From the NCBI GenBank assembly GCA_025934615.1, contig JAICXS010000050.1, positions 1 through 9,184 on the forward strand: 9,184 nucleotides of DNA, read 5' to 3'. Below the pieces are notes generated by a model. It searched no databases and was not told where the DNA came from. It saw only the letters and a list, made by a program, of their open reading frames with translations. A program made the position numbers and the translations under genes. Origin of the DNA: Nitrospiraceae bacterium (GTDB lineage Bacteria > Nitrospirota > Nitrospiria > Nitrospirales > Nitrospiraceae). Below are positions 1 through 6,520 of this stretch, in pieces (the stretch's first letter is position 1; every line of letters starts with the position of its first letter).

Positions 1-1806
1 ATCAAATTCGACTTCCTGGGTTTGAAAACCTTGACGATGATTCATCACGCAGTCCGGATGATCAACGAGCGGAAGGCGCGTGAACAGGCTCCGCCACTGG
101 ATATGGAAAATCTGACGTTAGATGATGCGAGGGCGTACGAACTGCTCTCGTCCGGACGCACGACCGGCATCTTCCAATTGGAAAGCTCCGGCATGCGCAA
201 TCTGTTGGTTCGTATCATGCCGGAACACTTTGAAGATCTCATCGCCATTCTTGCGCTCTATCGGCCGGGTCCCCTGGAAAGCGGCATGGTCGAGGACTTC
301 ATCAAGCGGAAGCGCGATCCATCGCACATCGCCTACGATCCGCCGGCGCTGGAACCGATCCTCAAGGATACGTACGGTGTTATCGTCTATCAAGAACAGG
401 TCATGGCAATCGCCAATAAGATCGCCGGCTTTTCTCTCGGTCAAGCCGACCTCTTACGGCGCGCCATGGGCAAAAAGAAGCCCGAAGAGATGGAGAAGCA
501 GAAATCCCTCTTTATCGAGGGGGCAAAGGTCCTGCACTATTCAGAGAAAAAAGCAGAAAAGCTCTTCGATCTCATGGCCTATTTTGCCGGCTACGGGTTT
601 AACAAATCCCACTCGGCCGCCTATGCGCTGGTCACCTATCAGACCGCCTACCTGAAGGCTCACTACCCGACCGAATTCATGGCCGCCCTCATGACCAACG
701 ATATGGGGAATGCCGATAAAATGGTCGGCTATTTTACCGAGTGCCGGGATCTGGGTATCCGTATTTTGCCGCCCGATGCGAATGAAAGCCAGACAACCTT
801 TACGGTTGTGGAAGGCGGCATCCGGTTTGGGCTGGCCGCCATTAAAAATGTCGGTGAGGGAGCGGTCGAATCGATCATCGCCACGAGAAATGAGAGCGGA
901 CGATTCCGGTCATTCTACGATTTCTGCCAACGCATCGATCTGCACAAGGTGAATAAACGGGTCTTGGAAGGGCTTATCAAGACGGGGGCCTTTGACTCCA
1001 CGAATGCCAAGCGGTCCCAACTTGCCGCGGTGTTGGATCAAACCATAGAGGACGCGGCGGCCGCACAACGCCAACGGGACCGCGGACAGACGAGTATGTT
1101 CGGAGGAGATCACGATGGCCACTCACAAGGCACTCCCCTCGCCGACCCACCCTTACCCAATATTCCAGAATGGGATGCGGGAGAACGGTTGCGGCAAGAA
1201 CGTGAATTAACGGGATTTTATATCACGGGTCACCCACTGACTCGCTATGAGACCTTGATCGAAAAGTTCTCGACCGGCACATGCAACAGCCTCTCAGAGT
1301 GCTCCGATGGCCGGGAAGTTCGCCTCTGCGGGATCGTCAAAACCGTCAAGGCGATGACCACGAAGAAGGGCGATCGGATGGCATATTTTACAATTGAGGA
1401 CCTTCATGGCATGATAGAAGTCATTGCTTTCCCGGACCTTTATCGGTCATGTGGCGCTTTGATTGTCGTAGAAAGTCTCATTCGGGTCACTGGCACGATC
1501 GACCGAGCCGAAAAGGGTACCCGACTTAAGGGTACGAAGGTAGAATCCTTGACGGAACTCCAGACGCGCGGCATCACTCGCGTAAACCTTCGATTGGCTG
1601 AAACGGCTGTAGTGCCGGATCGCCTGATTCAGCTCCAGCAAGTCTTTTCCCGTCATCCCGGCCACGCCAGCATTTCCATCACATTCTGTTTGCACAATCT
1701 GGAAGCCGATACCGCGCCTCTTCCCAATCTCGCCGTTTTACCGAGCGAGGGATTTGTGACAGACGTCGAAGCGGTGTTGGGAAAAGGCGCCGTGGCGTTG
1801 CTGTAA
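1..1806 (+). CDS. dnaE: DNA polymerase III alpha subunit, C-terminal half (partial, 5' end outside window)
   Basis: Catalytic subunit of the replicative DNA polymerase. The frame is open from base 1, so this is the last 601 residues of a protein usually about 1,150 long. The PHP domain and the first two catalytic aspartates lie upstream, outside the window. The first residues, IKFDFLGLKTLT, are the palm motif whose Asp (residue 4 here) matches E. coli Asp555, the third catalytic carboxylate. Further conserved blocks are FQLESSGM, ALYRPGPLESGMV, YQEQVMAIA, LRRAMGKKKPEEM and AGYGFNKSHSAAYALV. A helix-hairpin-helix region (HKVNKRVLEGLIKTGAFD) follows. QTSMFG at in-window residues 363-368 aligns with the E. 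coli internal beta-clamp motif QADMFG. An OB-fold starts near residue 440, and a divergent tail follows. The reading frame is intact to TAA at 1804. It is the first gene of a dnaE-accA pair, 17 bases before accA. Identity is very secure. Confidence 0.97.
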   Translation: MKFDFLGLKTLTMIHHAVRMINERKAREQAPPLDMENLTLDDARAYELLSSGRTTGIFQLESSGMRNLLVRIMPEHFEDLIAILALYRPGPLESGMVEDFIKRKRDPSHIAYDPPALEPILKDTYGVIVYQEQVMAIANKIAGFSLGQADLLRRAMGKKKPEEMEKQKSLFIEGAKVLHYSEKKAEKLFDLMAYFAGYGFNKSHSAAYALVTYQTAYLKAHYPTEFMAALMTNDMGNADKMVGYFTECRDLGIRILPPDANESQTTFTVVEGGIRFGLAAIKNVGEGAVESIIATRNESGRFRSFYDFCQRIDLHKVNKRVLEGLIKTGAFDSTNAKRSQLAAVLDQTIEDAAAAQRQRDRGQTSMFGGDHDGHSQGTPLADPPLPNIPEWDAGERLRQERELTGFYITGHPLTRYETLIEKFSTGTCNSLSECSDGREVRLCGIVKTVKAMTTKKGDRMAYFTIEDLHGMIEVIAFPDLYRSCGALIVVESLIRVTGTIDRAEKGTRLKGTKVESLTELQTRGITRVNLRLAETAVVPDRLIQLQQVFSRHPGHASISITFCLHNLEADTAPLPNLAVLPSEGFVTDVEAVLGKGAVALL

Positions 1807-1812
1807 ACCGAC

Positions 1813-1817
1813 GAGGG
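1813..1817 (+). promoter_or_regulatory. Ribosome binding site of accA
   Basis: GAGGG lies 6 bases before the ATG at 1824, inside the 17-base dnaE-accA gap. It fixes the accA start. The gap has no room for a separate promoter, so accA is probably cotranscribed with dnaE, unless a promoter sits inside dnaE. Confidence 0.7.
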
Positions 1818-1823
1818 CTCACG

Positions 1824-2792
1824 ATGAGAGATTATTTGGAGTTTGAAAAACCGCTACGGGAAATTGAAGAGAAGATCGAAAAGCTGGCGGCAGCGGGATC
1901 CCCGAAACATTCTGTTCAAGAAGAACTTCGTAAGCTCAAGACCCGTCTGGCGCAAGAAGAAGTCGAGCTCTACAGTAAGATCACTCCCTGGCAGCGGACC
2001 CAATTGGCCCGTCATGCGCAACGCCCCTCTGTCCTCGACTATGTCAATTCCTTTTGCCGAGACTTTCAGGAATTGCATGGCGATCGCGCCTTTGCCGACG
2101 ACCGGGCCATTGTCGGCGGCTTTGCTCGGTTCAATGACCAATCCATTATGATCATCGGCCACCAGAAAGGCCGCACGCTCAAAGAGCGTATGGAACGCAA
2201 CTTCGGGATGCCCAATCCTGAAGGCTACCGCAAAGCCCTGCGTCTCATGCGGCTCGCTGAAAAATTTCGTCGTCCGATCATCACGTTTATCGACACGCCT
2301 GGGGCATACCCAGGTATCGGGGCGGAAGAGCGGGGCCAAGCCGAAGCCATTGCGCGCAATTTGTTCGTGATGTCGCGTCTCGCCGTCCCAATCATCTCAG
2401 TAGTCATCGGGGAGGGCGGCAGCGGCGGCGCGCTTGCGCTCGGTGTGGCGGATCGTGTGCTCATGCTCGAGCATTCTATCTATTCCGTCATCTCTCCAGA
2501 AGGATGTGCGGCCATTTTGTGGGACGATCCGGCGAAGGTGCCGGATGCGGCTGCCACGCTCAAGATGACGGCTGAAGATCTGTACAAGCTCGGTGTCATC
2601 GACGAAGTGATTCCAGAACCTGCCGGCGGCGCCCATCGCGATCCGGACACCGCCGCCAAGCGGATTGCCAAATCGTTCACGACGCATCTCAGCCACTTAA
2701 TGGACTTGACTCCCGAACAACTGCTCGCTACCCGTGATGAGAAATATCGGAAGATGGGTGTCGTGCTGGAACTCACAGTACAAAAGATATGA
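1824..2792 (+). CDS. accA: Acetyl-CoA carboxylase carboxyltransferase subunit alpha
   Basis: Alpha subunit of the carboxyltransferase half of acetyl-CoA carboxylase. With AccD it moves CO2 from biotinyl-AccB to acetyl-CoA, giving malonyl-CoA for fatty acid synthesis in the cytoplasm. The 322 residues match the usual length (about 320). The N-terminal helix (LEFEKPLREIEEKIEKL) is typical. Family signatures are GHQKGR (112-117), NFGMPNPEGYRKALR (126-140), DTPGAYPGIGAEERGQAEA (157-175), the glycine-rich oxyanion-type loop GEGGSGGALALG (196-207), SVISPEG (221-227) and RDEKYRKMG (304-312). No zinc-finger AccD domain is fused or adjacent, so accD lies elsewhere. The ATG start has a good ribosome site. 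It is the last plus-strand gene here and converges on the minus-strand redox unit. Confidence 0.97.
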   Translation: MRDYLEFEKPLREIEEKIEKLAAAGSPKHSVQEELRKLKTRLAQEEVELYSKITPWQRTQLARHAQRPSVLDYVNSFCRDFQELHGDRAFADDRAIVGGFARFNDQSIMIIGHQKGRTLKERMERNFGMPNPEGYRKALRLMRLAEKFRRPIITFIDTPGAYPGIGAEERGQAEAIARNLFVMSRLAVPIISVVIGEGGSGGALALGVADRVLMLEHSIYSVISPEGCAAILWDDPAKVPDAAATLKMTAEDLYKLGVIDEVIPEPAGGAHRDPDTAAKRIAKSFTTHLSHLMDLTPEQLLATRDEKYRKMGVVLELTVQKI

Positions 2793-3046
2793 GGCCGACG
2801 TCCCCTATTTCTATTGATCTTTCCCGCTGAACTTTACTTCAGTCTGCTATCCTCGTTCATATTTCCATCTCACGGCTGATTACTCTAAAGAAAACGATAC
2901 ATTGGCCACATTGCTAAAGGCGAGTCGAAAAATTCGTCTTGTGGGAAACCATTTGCAACGCTGATTTTGCTTTTCAAAAAGCAAATCTGCAGGAATTTCA
3001 CGAAACTTAGGCAGCTATTGATAGTGAGAAGTTGGAGCCTGTCCAC
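2793..3046. other. Gene-free convergent intergenic region, AT-richer, with palindromes
   Basis: The 254 bases between the accA stop and the end of the MoaD-like gene hold no credible coding sequence on either strand. They are visibly richer in A and T than the flanking genes. A small inverted repeat (CTGAA/TTCAG, 2827-2842) and a strong one at 2966-2985 are present, but neither is followed by a T run, so no canonical terminator can be named for either converging unit. An extended -10-like TGCTATCCT sits at 2846-2854 on the plus strand, with no convincing -35 at 16-18 bases. A small RNA or a decayed gene is possible but not shown. Confidence 0.6.
2966..2985. repeat. Perfect 9-base inverted repeat (hairpin) between convergent genes
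   Basis: The arms are TTTGCTTTT (2966-2974) and AAAAGCAAA (2977-2985), with CA between them. Allowing one bulged T, pairing extends to GATTT/AAATC and, past one mismatch, to GC/GC, so the whole structure covers about 2960-2990. It lies where transcripts from both sides would collide, so a bidirectional termination or RNA-processing role is plausible. Neither side has the U tract expected of an intrinsic terminator. A protein-binding palindrome or the end of a decayed element is equally possible. Confidence 0.5.
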
Positions 3047-3325
3047 TTACGGATTATGCCAACGCGCACCGTCGAAGATCGGGTTCGTCTGATGGGTCAA
3101 TTTGATCGTATCGCCGTCGCGGATGGGAGAATCGATGACGGCGACCTTTCGGTTGACGGTAACCAGGACTTCGCTCTTCGCCAGAAACAGCATCAGGCCT
3201 TCAAGTGGATCGGGGTGGGCGTCGATGAGGCTCTTCAGCGTCATTCCCTCCGTAATCTCAAACTGCAGTTCAGAGGCGCCGACGACATCTTTCAAGGATT
3301 GACCGAACAATAAGACCGTCACCAT
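3047..3325 (-). CDS. MoaD/ThiS-like beta-grasp small protein without C-terminal Gly-Gly
   Basis: A 92-residue soluble protein that looks like the ubiquitin-fold sulfur carriers MoaD and ThiS. It opens with the strand MVTVLLFGQSLKDVVG and a second strand near 20-25. The most telling part is VNRKVAVIDSPIRDGDTIKL (57-76), matching MoaD's 'VN...P(L)DGDEV' block. True carriers end in Gly-Gly for adenylation and thiocarboxylation. Here the protein instead runs on to FDGARWHNP, has no GG and contains no cysteine. Conventional sulfur transfer therefore looks unlikely unless the tail is cleaved, and even then no GG is present. The ATG at 3325 is preferred over an in-frame TTG at 3352 because AGGAGG lies 9 bases upstream. 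It is last in the redox unit, 27 bases after the cytochrome stop, so a role in assembling or regulating that unit is an inference. Confidence 0.75.
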   Translation of the reverse strand: MVTVLLFGQSLKDVVGASELQFEITEGMTLKSLIDAHPDPLEGLMLFLAKSEVLVTVNRKVAVIDSPIRDGDTIKLTHQTNPIFDGARWHNP

Positions 3326-3334
3326 ACCAACTTG

Positions 3335-3340
3335 CCTCCT
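3335..3340 (-). promoter_or_regulatory. Strong ribosome binding site of the MoaD-like gene
   Basis: A perfect AGGAGG on the minus strand, 9 bases before the ATG at 3325, within the 27-base gap after the cytochrome stop. It decides the start of the MoaD-like gene and suggests that this last gene is translated well and independently of the genes before it. Confidence 0.8.
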
Positions 3341-3352
3341 CTTCTCGTACAA

Positions 3353-3604
3353 CTACAGGACGTCGGCCCGACGGTGGCATTTAAAACAATCCTGCCGTTT
3401 CGGATGGCGACTGGACAGCGGCTGGTTACCTTGCAACGCGTGACACTGCGAACAGTGTGTCTCCGCTGTCAACGTTCGATGTGGCTCGTTTGCAGGGATC
3501 ATTGGATTCCGCTCACGCGGTGTCGGAAGGAGCGAGACAAACAGCACCACCGCTGCCACGGCCATCAGAAAGACCCAATCTCTTTTACCAGGCGTCCACC
3601 TCAT
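3353..3604 (-). CDS. Small membrane-anchored diheme cytochrome c
   Basis: An 83-residue protein with a basic N-terminus (R2, K7, R8), one hydrophobic segment (about 10-27, WVFLMAVAAVVLFVSLLP) and no clear signal-peptidase site. It is probably an uncleaved anchor placing the rest in the periplasm. Two CxxCH heme c sites follow, CSQCH (51-55) and CFKCH (73-77). His42, His50 and His67 are candidate distal ligands, so bis-His low-potential hemes are plausible. The spacing resembles small multiheme (c3/c7-like) electron-transfer proteins, but I cannot assign a named family. Its ATG overlaps the TGA of the upstream dehydrogenase by 4 bases and has no good ribosome site of its own, which points to translational coupling. 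The inferred job is to take electrons from that dehydrogenase, or to link it to the quinone pool or a periplasmic acceptor. Confidence 0.85.
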   Translation of the reverse strand: MRWTPGKRDWVFLMAVAAVVLFVSLLPTPRERNPMIPANEPHRTLTAETHCSQCHALQGNQPLSSRHPKRQDCFKCHRRADVL

Positions 3605-6438
3605 GAATGAGACGGCGTTCCTTCACCGGATACACTCTTCGCCTGGTAAGATTCGCTCATCAACTCGGCGACATGCTTGACCGCGACCTTCCCTCGGAGC
3701 CCATTTTTTAACTGAATCATGCAGGCCGGGCAACTCGTTGCGACGATCTCGGCGCCGCTCTCCTCGATCGCTCGGCGCTTTCGATCGAAGATCTTTTGAG
3801 ACGTGTCGTAGTCCTTGAGTACATAGGTGCCGGCACCACCGGCGCAGCGATCGGCATCTTGCATCTCGACGAATTCAACGCCAGGCAACTGAGACAGCAC
3901 ATGTCGCGGCGCTTTGGTGACGCCCGCCGCACGAAGATGGCACGACGAATGGTACGTCACCTTACATGGCCGTGTCGGTACCGTTTCAAACTTGCTTAGC
4001 GGCATCGGTTGCGAACTCATCTCCGTCACGTGCTTTACTTTCTTGGCCAGTCGTTTCGCCGCGTCTTCTTCCGGCTCCCCGACGAAGAGTTTCGGATAGT
4101 CTTTCAACATGAGGGTACAGGAGGCACATCCCGTGACGATCGTCTCATACGATTCGAATGACGCGAGATTGAAACGCGCGCCATCCTTCATCACATCCGC
4201 ATGTCCATAGGTCTGGATCGGCGTCCCGGAACACCGCTGCGGCGGAAGCGCCGCCTCGATTCCCTGTTGTCGCAGCACACGAATCACGGCATCGCCCACA
4301 CCATCGTCAAAATATTTCGCAGCACACCCATGGAAATAGGCGACCGTGGCTTCGGCGGTTCGCCCGTTTCCGACTAACTCCGGATAACGCTCCGGAAGGT
4401 GCTTCGCTGCCAATTTTGGCAGTACCATGTCCCGCGGTATTCGGGCAGTCGCCGCGACTCGCTTCATGAGCGGTCGGGTCACGTATTCGATCAGTGCTCG
4501 GATGGATGGCCGGTCCCAGAGCCATTGCATTCTTCCCAACAGCTTCAGGACCGGCTCGAAAAGTCTTTGGCGTGCCTGAAATTTGAAGACCAATCCAGCT
4601 ATAAAGTTAGGATGTTCCGCGCGCCGCTTGAGAATGAGATCCGAGACATCGACATCGGCCGGGCAAATGGTTCGGCAGGACTTACAATTCAAGCAGGCTT
4701 CCACCACGCGCTTCGAGTTCAGATAACTGTAATCCTTGGCGGTGACGATCTCGAACCATCCGCGTGAGCTCATATCTTCGGACTGAAATACGTCATAGAC
4801 CGGACAGACGGAGTTGCATTTGCCGCAGGTCGCGCACGATTTGGATAATCGGGTGTAGTCGATGTATTCTGTAAACGGCGCCTCGCTAATTTTCACGCCG
4901 GGGTTGAGCACGCCCGCTGGATCGAAGCTCTGCTTCACTTGTTTGAAGAGGCCGTACAATTCCTCACCGAACATCCGGCGTACATATTCCGCGCGCACAC
5001 GTCCATCGCCATGCTCTCCGCAAATCGATCCGCCAAACTTGGTCAAAACGGCTTCATGGATGGCATGGTAGCTGTCCACCATGCGCACAAAATCTTCCTT
5101 GTCGTTGACGTTGAGCAGCGGGACGATGTGGGCGTTCCCGTTTCCAATATGGCCGAAGATGGCAACCGGTACCCGCTGGGCTTTGAAGAACTCCTCCAGA
5201 TAACGGACCAGTTCACCAATTCGTTCAGCATGCACCACGACATCGTCCACATAATTGATCGGTTTTTTCCCGTGGCCATAGCGGTAGAGCGTCGGGTAGA
5301 GCGCCTTACGCGCTTTCCATATCTGCTCACGCTGTTCCTGACTGAACGCAAGGACGGGATCGGCCGAGAGCCGGAATGCCCGACAGAGAAGGCGTATGTC
5401 CTGTCCATAATCGGGAGGCGTACCTTGTTCCGCCGTTTCATCAAATTCAGCAATGAGCGTCGCTTCGGCATCGGCGGGAATATTATGTCGGTCTCGTCCG
5501 ATGAGATTCAGTGTGTTTCCGTCCATCACTTCCAGCGCACTGGGCGACAAAGACAGCAGTTTGAACACCGCATCACCGACTTCATCCAGGCTACGAAAGT
5601 GGATGAGCGCCGTCGTGGTGGCTTTGGGCCGAGGGACGAGGCGAATCGTCGCTTCACTCATTACGCCAAGCGTGCCCTCGCTCCCCACGAATAACTTCGG
5701 TAGATCTAACACGCCTCGATCCAGTCCATCCAACAGACCGAATACGTTATACCCACAACTGTTCTTGCTGACCGTCGGGCGCTTCGATCGAATCATCTCG
5801 CCATGGGCGCCCACTACGGTGAGAATGTTTCCAATGGATGGATGGAGCCTTCGGATCTCGTTCAATCGAGGATCATCGAGCGCATAGGGCCGCGCATCCA
5901 GCCAGTGCCCCGCCTGCAGATAGACACGCAACGCATGCACATTATCCTTGACCGACCCGTAGCGAAGCGTATGCGGTCCGGCAGAATTATTGGCCAGCAT
6001 CCCGCCAAGCTTGCACATGTCTCCGCTCGAGGGGTCCGGACCAAACATGACTTCATCGCGCGCAAGCTGCTTATTCAGCTCCGCAAGCACGATGCCGGGC
6101 TGCACACGAGCCCATCGTTCCTCACGGTTGATTTCGAGAATCCGGTTCAAGCGGGAGACATCGAGAATGATGCCGGAACCAATCGCCGAACCGGTCAGGT
6201 TGGTCCCGGCCGCACGCGGGGTCAACGGCACGCCTACGCGCACGGCATAGTCCACCACACGCTGAATATCTTCTTCCGATTCCGCAAGCACAATGGCCTT
6301 CGGCACAAGCCTATAGATGCTGGCATCGACAGCATAGGCCGTTAAGGCAGGCGCATCGTCACGAACCTTTTCAGATCCAATGAGACGTCGCAAGTCCCCG
6401 GCAATGGAGCGCGTCTTGTCAGGCAATACGAGAGTCAT
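3601..6438 (-). CDS. Fused FAD-linked dehydrogenase / Fe-S (GlcD-GlcF type) protein, probable 2-hydroxyacid or D-lactate dehydrogenase
   Basis: A 945-residue fusion of a flavin dehydrogenase with its Fe-S partner, like the long D-lactate and D-2-hydroxyacid dehydrogenases (YdiJ type). The FAD-binding PCMH domain is about 40-270, with PRAAGTNLTG at 74-83 and NSAGPHTLRYGS at 151-162. The FAD oxidase C-terminal domain is about 275-515. Its FGHIGNGNAH (428-437) and GEHGDGR (474-480) supply His430, His437 and Glu475, which line up with the metal site of D-2-hydroxyglutarate dehydrogenases. Two [4Fe-4S] motifs follow: Cys535/538/541/545 and Cys582/585/588/592. Two CCG domains carry Cys705/736/771/774 and Cys833/865/903/906. 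No signal peptide is seen, so it is cytoplasmic, perhaps membrane-associated. The ATG at 6438 lacks a clear Shine-Dalgarno; the predicted leader is only about 19 bases. It is first of a three-gene unit with the diheme cytochrome and the MoaD-like protein. The substrate cannot be read from sequence. Confidence 0.92.
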   Translation of the reverse strand: MTLVLPDKTRSIAGDLRRLIGSEKVRDDAPALTAYAVDASIYRLVPKAIVLAESEEDIQRVVDYAVRVGVPLTPRAAGTNLTGSAIGSGIILDVSRLNRILEINREERWARVQPGIVLAELNKQLARDEVMFGPDPSSGDMCKLGGMLANNSAGPHTLRYGSVKDNVHALRVYLQAGHWLDARPYALDDPRLNEIRRLHPSIGNILTVVGAHGEMIRSKRPTVSKNSCGYNVFGLLDGLDRGVLDLPKLFVGSEGTLGVMSEATIRLVPRPKATTTALIHFRSLDEVGDAVFKLLSLSPSALEVMDGNTLNLIGRDRHNIPADAEATLIAEFDETAEQGTPPDYGQDIRLLCRAFRLSADPVLAFSQEQREQIWKARKALYPTLYRYGHGKKPINYVDDVVVHAERIGELVRYLEEFFKAQRVPVAIFGHIGNGNAHIVPLLNVNDKEDFVRMVDSYHAIHEAVLTKFGGSICGEHGDGRVRAEYVRRMFGEELYGLFKQVKQSFDPAGVLNPGVKISEAPFTEYIDYTRLSKSCATCGKCNSVCPVYDVFQSEDMSSRGWFEIVTAKDYSYLNSKRVVEACLNCKSCRTICPADVDVSDLILKRRAEHPNFIAGLVFKFQARQRLFEPVLKLLGRMQWLWDRPSIRALIEYVTRPLMKRVAATARIPRDMVLPKLAAKHLPERYPELVGNGRTAEATVAYFHGCAAKYFDDGVGDAVIRVLRQQGIEAALPPQRCSGTPIQTYGHADVMKDGARFNLASFESYETIVTGCASCTLMLKDYPKLFVGEPEEDAAKRLAKKVKHVTEMSSQPMPLSKFETVPTRPCKVTYHSSCHLRAAGVTKAPRHVLSQLPGVEFVEMQDADRCAGGAGTYVLKDYDTSQKIFDRKRRAIEESGAEIVATSCPACMIQLKNGLRGKVAVKHVAELMSESYQAKSVSGEGTPSHS

Positions 6439-6443
6439 TGTGG

Positions 6444-6466
6444 AATGGTGGAAACTCTACACCATT
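6444..6466. repeat. Inverted repeat (possible operator) at the redox-unit promoter
   Basis: Perfect 7-base arms, AATGGTG (6444-6450) and CACCATT (6460-6466), with a 9-base spacer, about two helical turns end to end. The right arm overlaps the proposed -10 box (6464-6469) and the left arm lies 5 bases before the start codon. This is the position of a repressor operator that would block polymerase. No regulator gene is nearby. Chance occurrence is possible. Confidence 0.4.
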
Positions 6467-6493
6467 GTAGGCAAGGCTTCGAAAGGAGAACAA
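6464..6493 (-). promoter_or_regulatory. Putative sigma70-type promoter of the dehydrogenase-cytochrome-MoaD unit
   Basis: On the minus strand the -35-like TTGTTC (6493-6488) is followed by an 18-base spacer and TACAAT (6469-6464, 5 of 6 to consensus). Transcription would begin near 6457, giving a leader of about 19 bases. The -35 box lies inside the T-rich tail of the upstream scpB terminator, so the two units are packed with almost no spare sequence. Confidence 0.5.
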
Positions 6494-6511
6494 GGCCCGG
6501 CTCTGCCGGCC
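6481..6511 (-). terminator. Probable intrinsic terminator of scpA-scpB
   Basis: Nine bases after the scpB stop, the minus strand forms a GC-only stem, GGCCGGC paired with GCC-GGCC, with a one-base bulge and an AGA loop (6494-6511). The T-rich tract TTGTTCTCCTTTC (6493-6481) follows. The tract is interrupted by C, so efficiency may be moderate, but strand, position and shape fit an intrinsic terminator. Confidence 0.6.
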
Positions 6512-6520
6512 TTCTGCCGA

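Noticed and set aside
122..655. A 177-codon overlapping frame inside dnaE
   Set aside because: It is an Arg/Ser/Pro-rich out-of-frame translation of conserved polymerase sequence, not a gene.
2814..2853. A plus-strand promoter just after accA (TTGATC ... TATCCT)
   Set aside because: The extended -10 is fair, but the TTGATC is 28 bases away and nothing at 16-18 bases resembles a -35, and no gene follows on that strand. It is kept only as a remark in the gap entry.
2874..2900. A tiny minus-strand frame (ATG at 2900, eight codons) in the convergent gap
   Set aside because: It is too short, with no ribosome site and no context to support a peptide gene.
3032..3313. A 93-codon plus-strand frame over the MoaD-like gene
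   Set aside because: The minus strand has a perfect AGGAGG, a beta-grasp signature and operon context. The plus-strand frame has none of these.
3353..3604. Calling the small cytochrome a NapC/NirT or c3 family member
   Set aside because: It has only two CxxCH sites and 83 residues; NapC/NirT proteins have four hemes and are about twice as long, so no named family is justified.
4939..5694. A 251-codon open frame on the plus strand inside the dehydrogenase
   Set aside because: It lies antisense to strongly conserved FAD-oxidase motifs, has no ribosome site, and its translation matches no family and reads as random antisense. The minus-strand gene fully explains this region.
5803..6345. A 180-codon open frame on the plus strand, antisense to the FAD-binding domain
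   Set aside because: It is a shadow of the GC-rich minus-strand gene, which carries all the recognisable motifs; no supporting start signal was seen.
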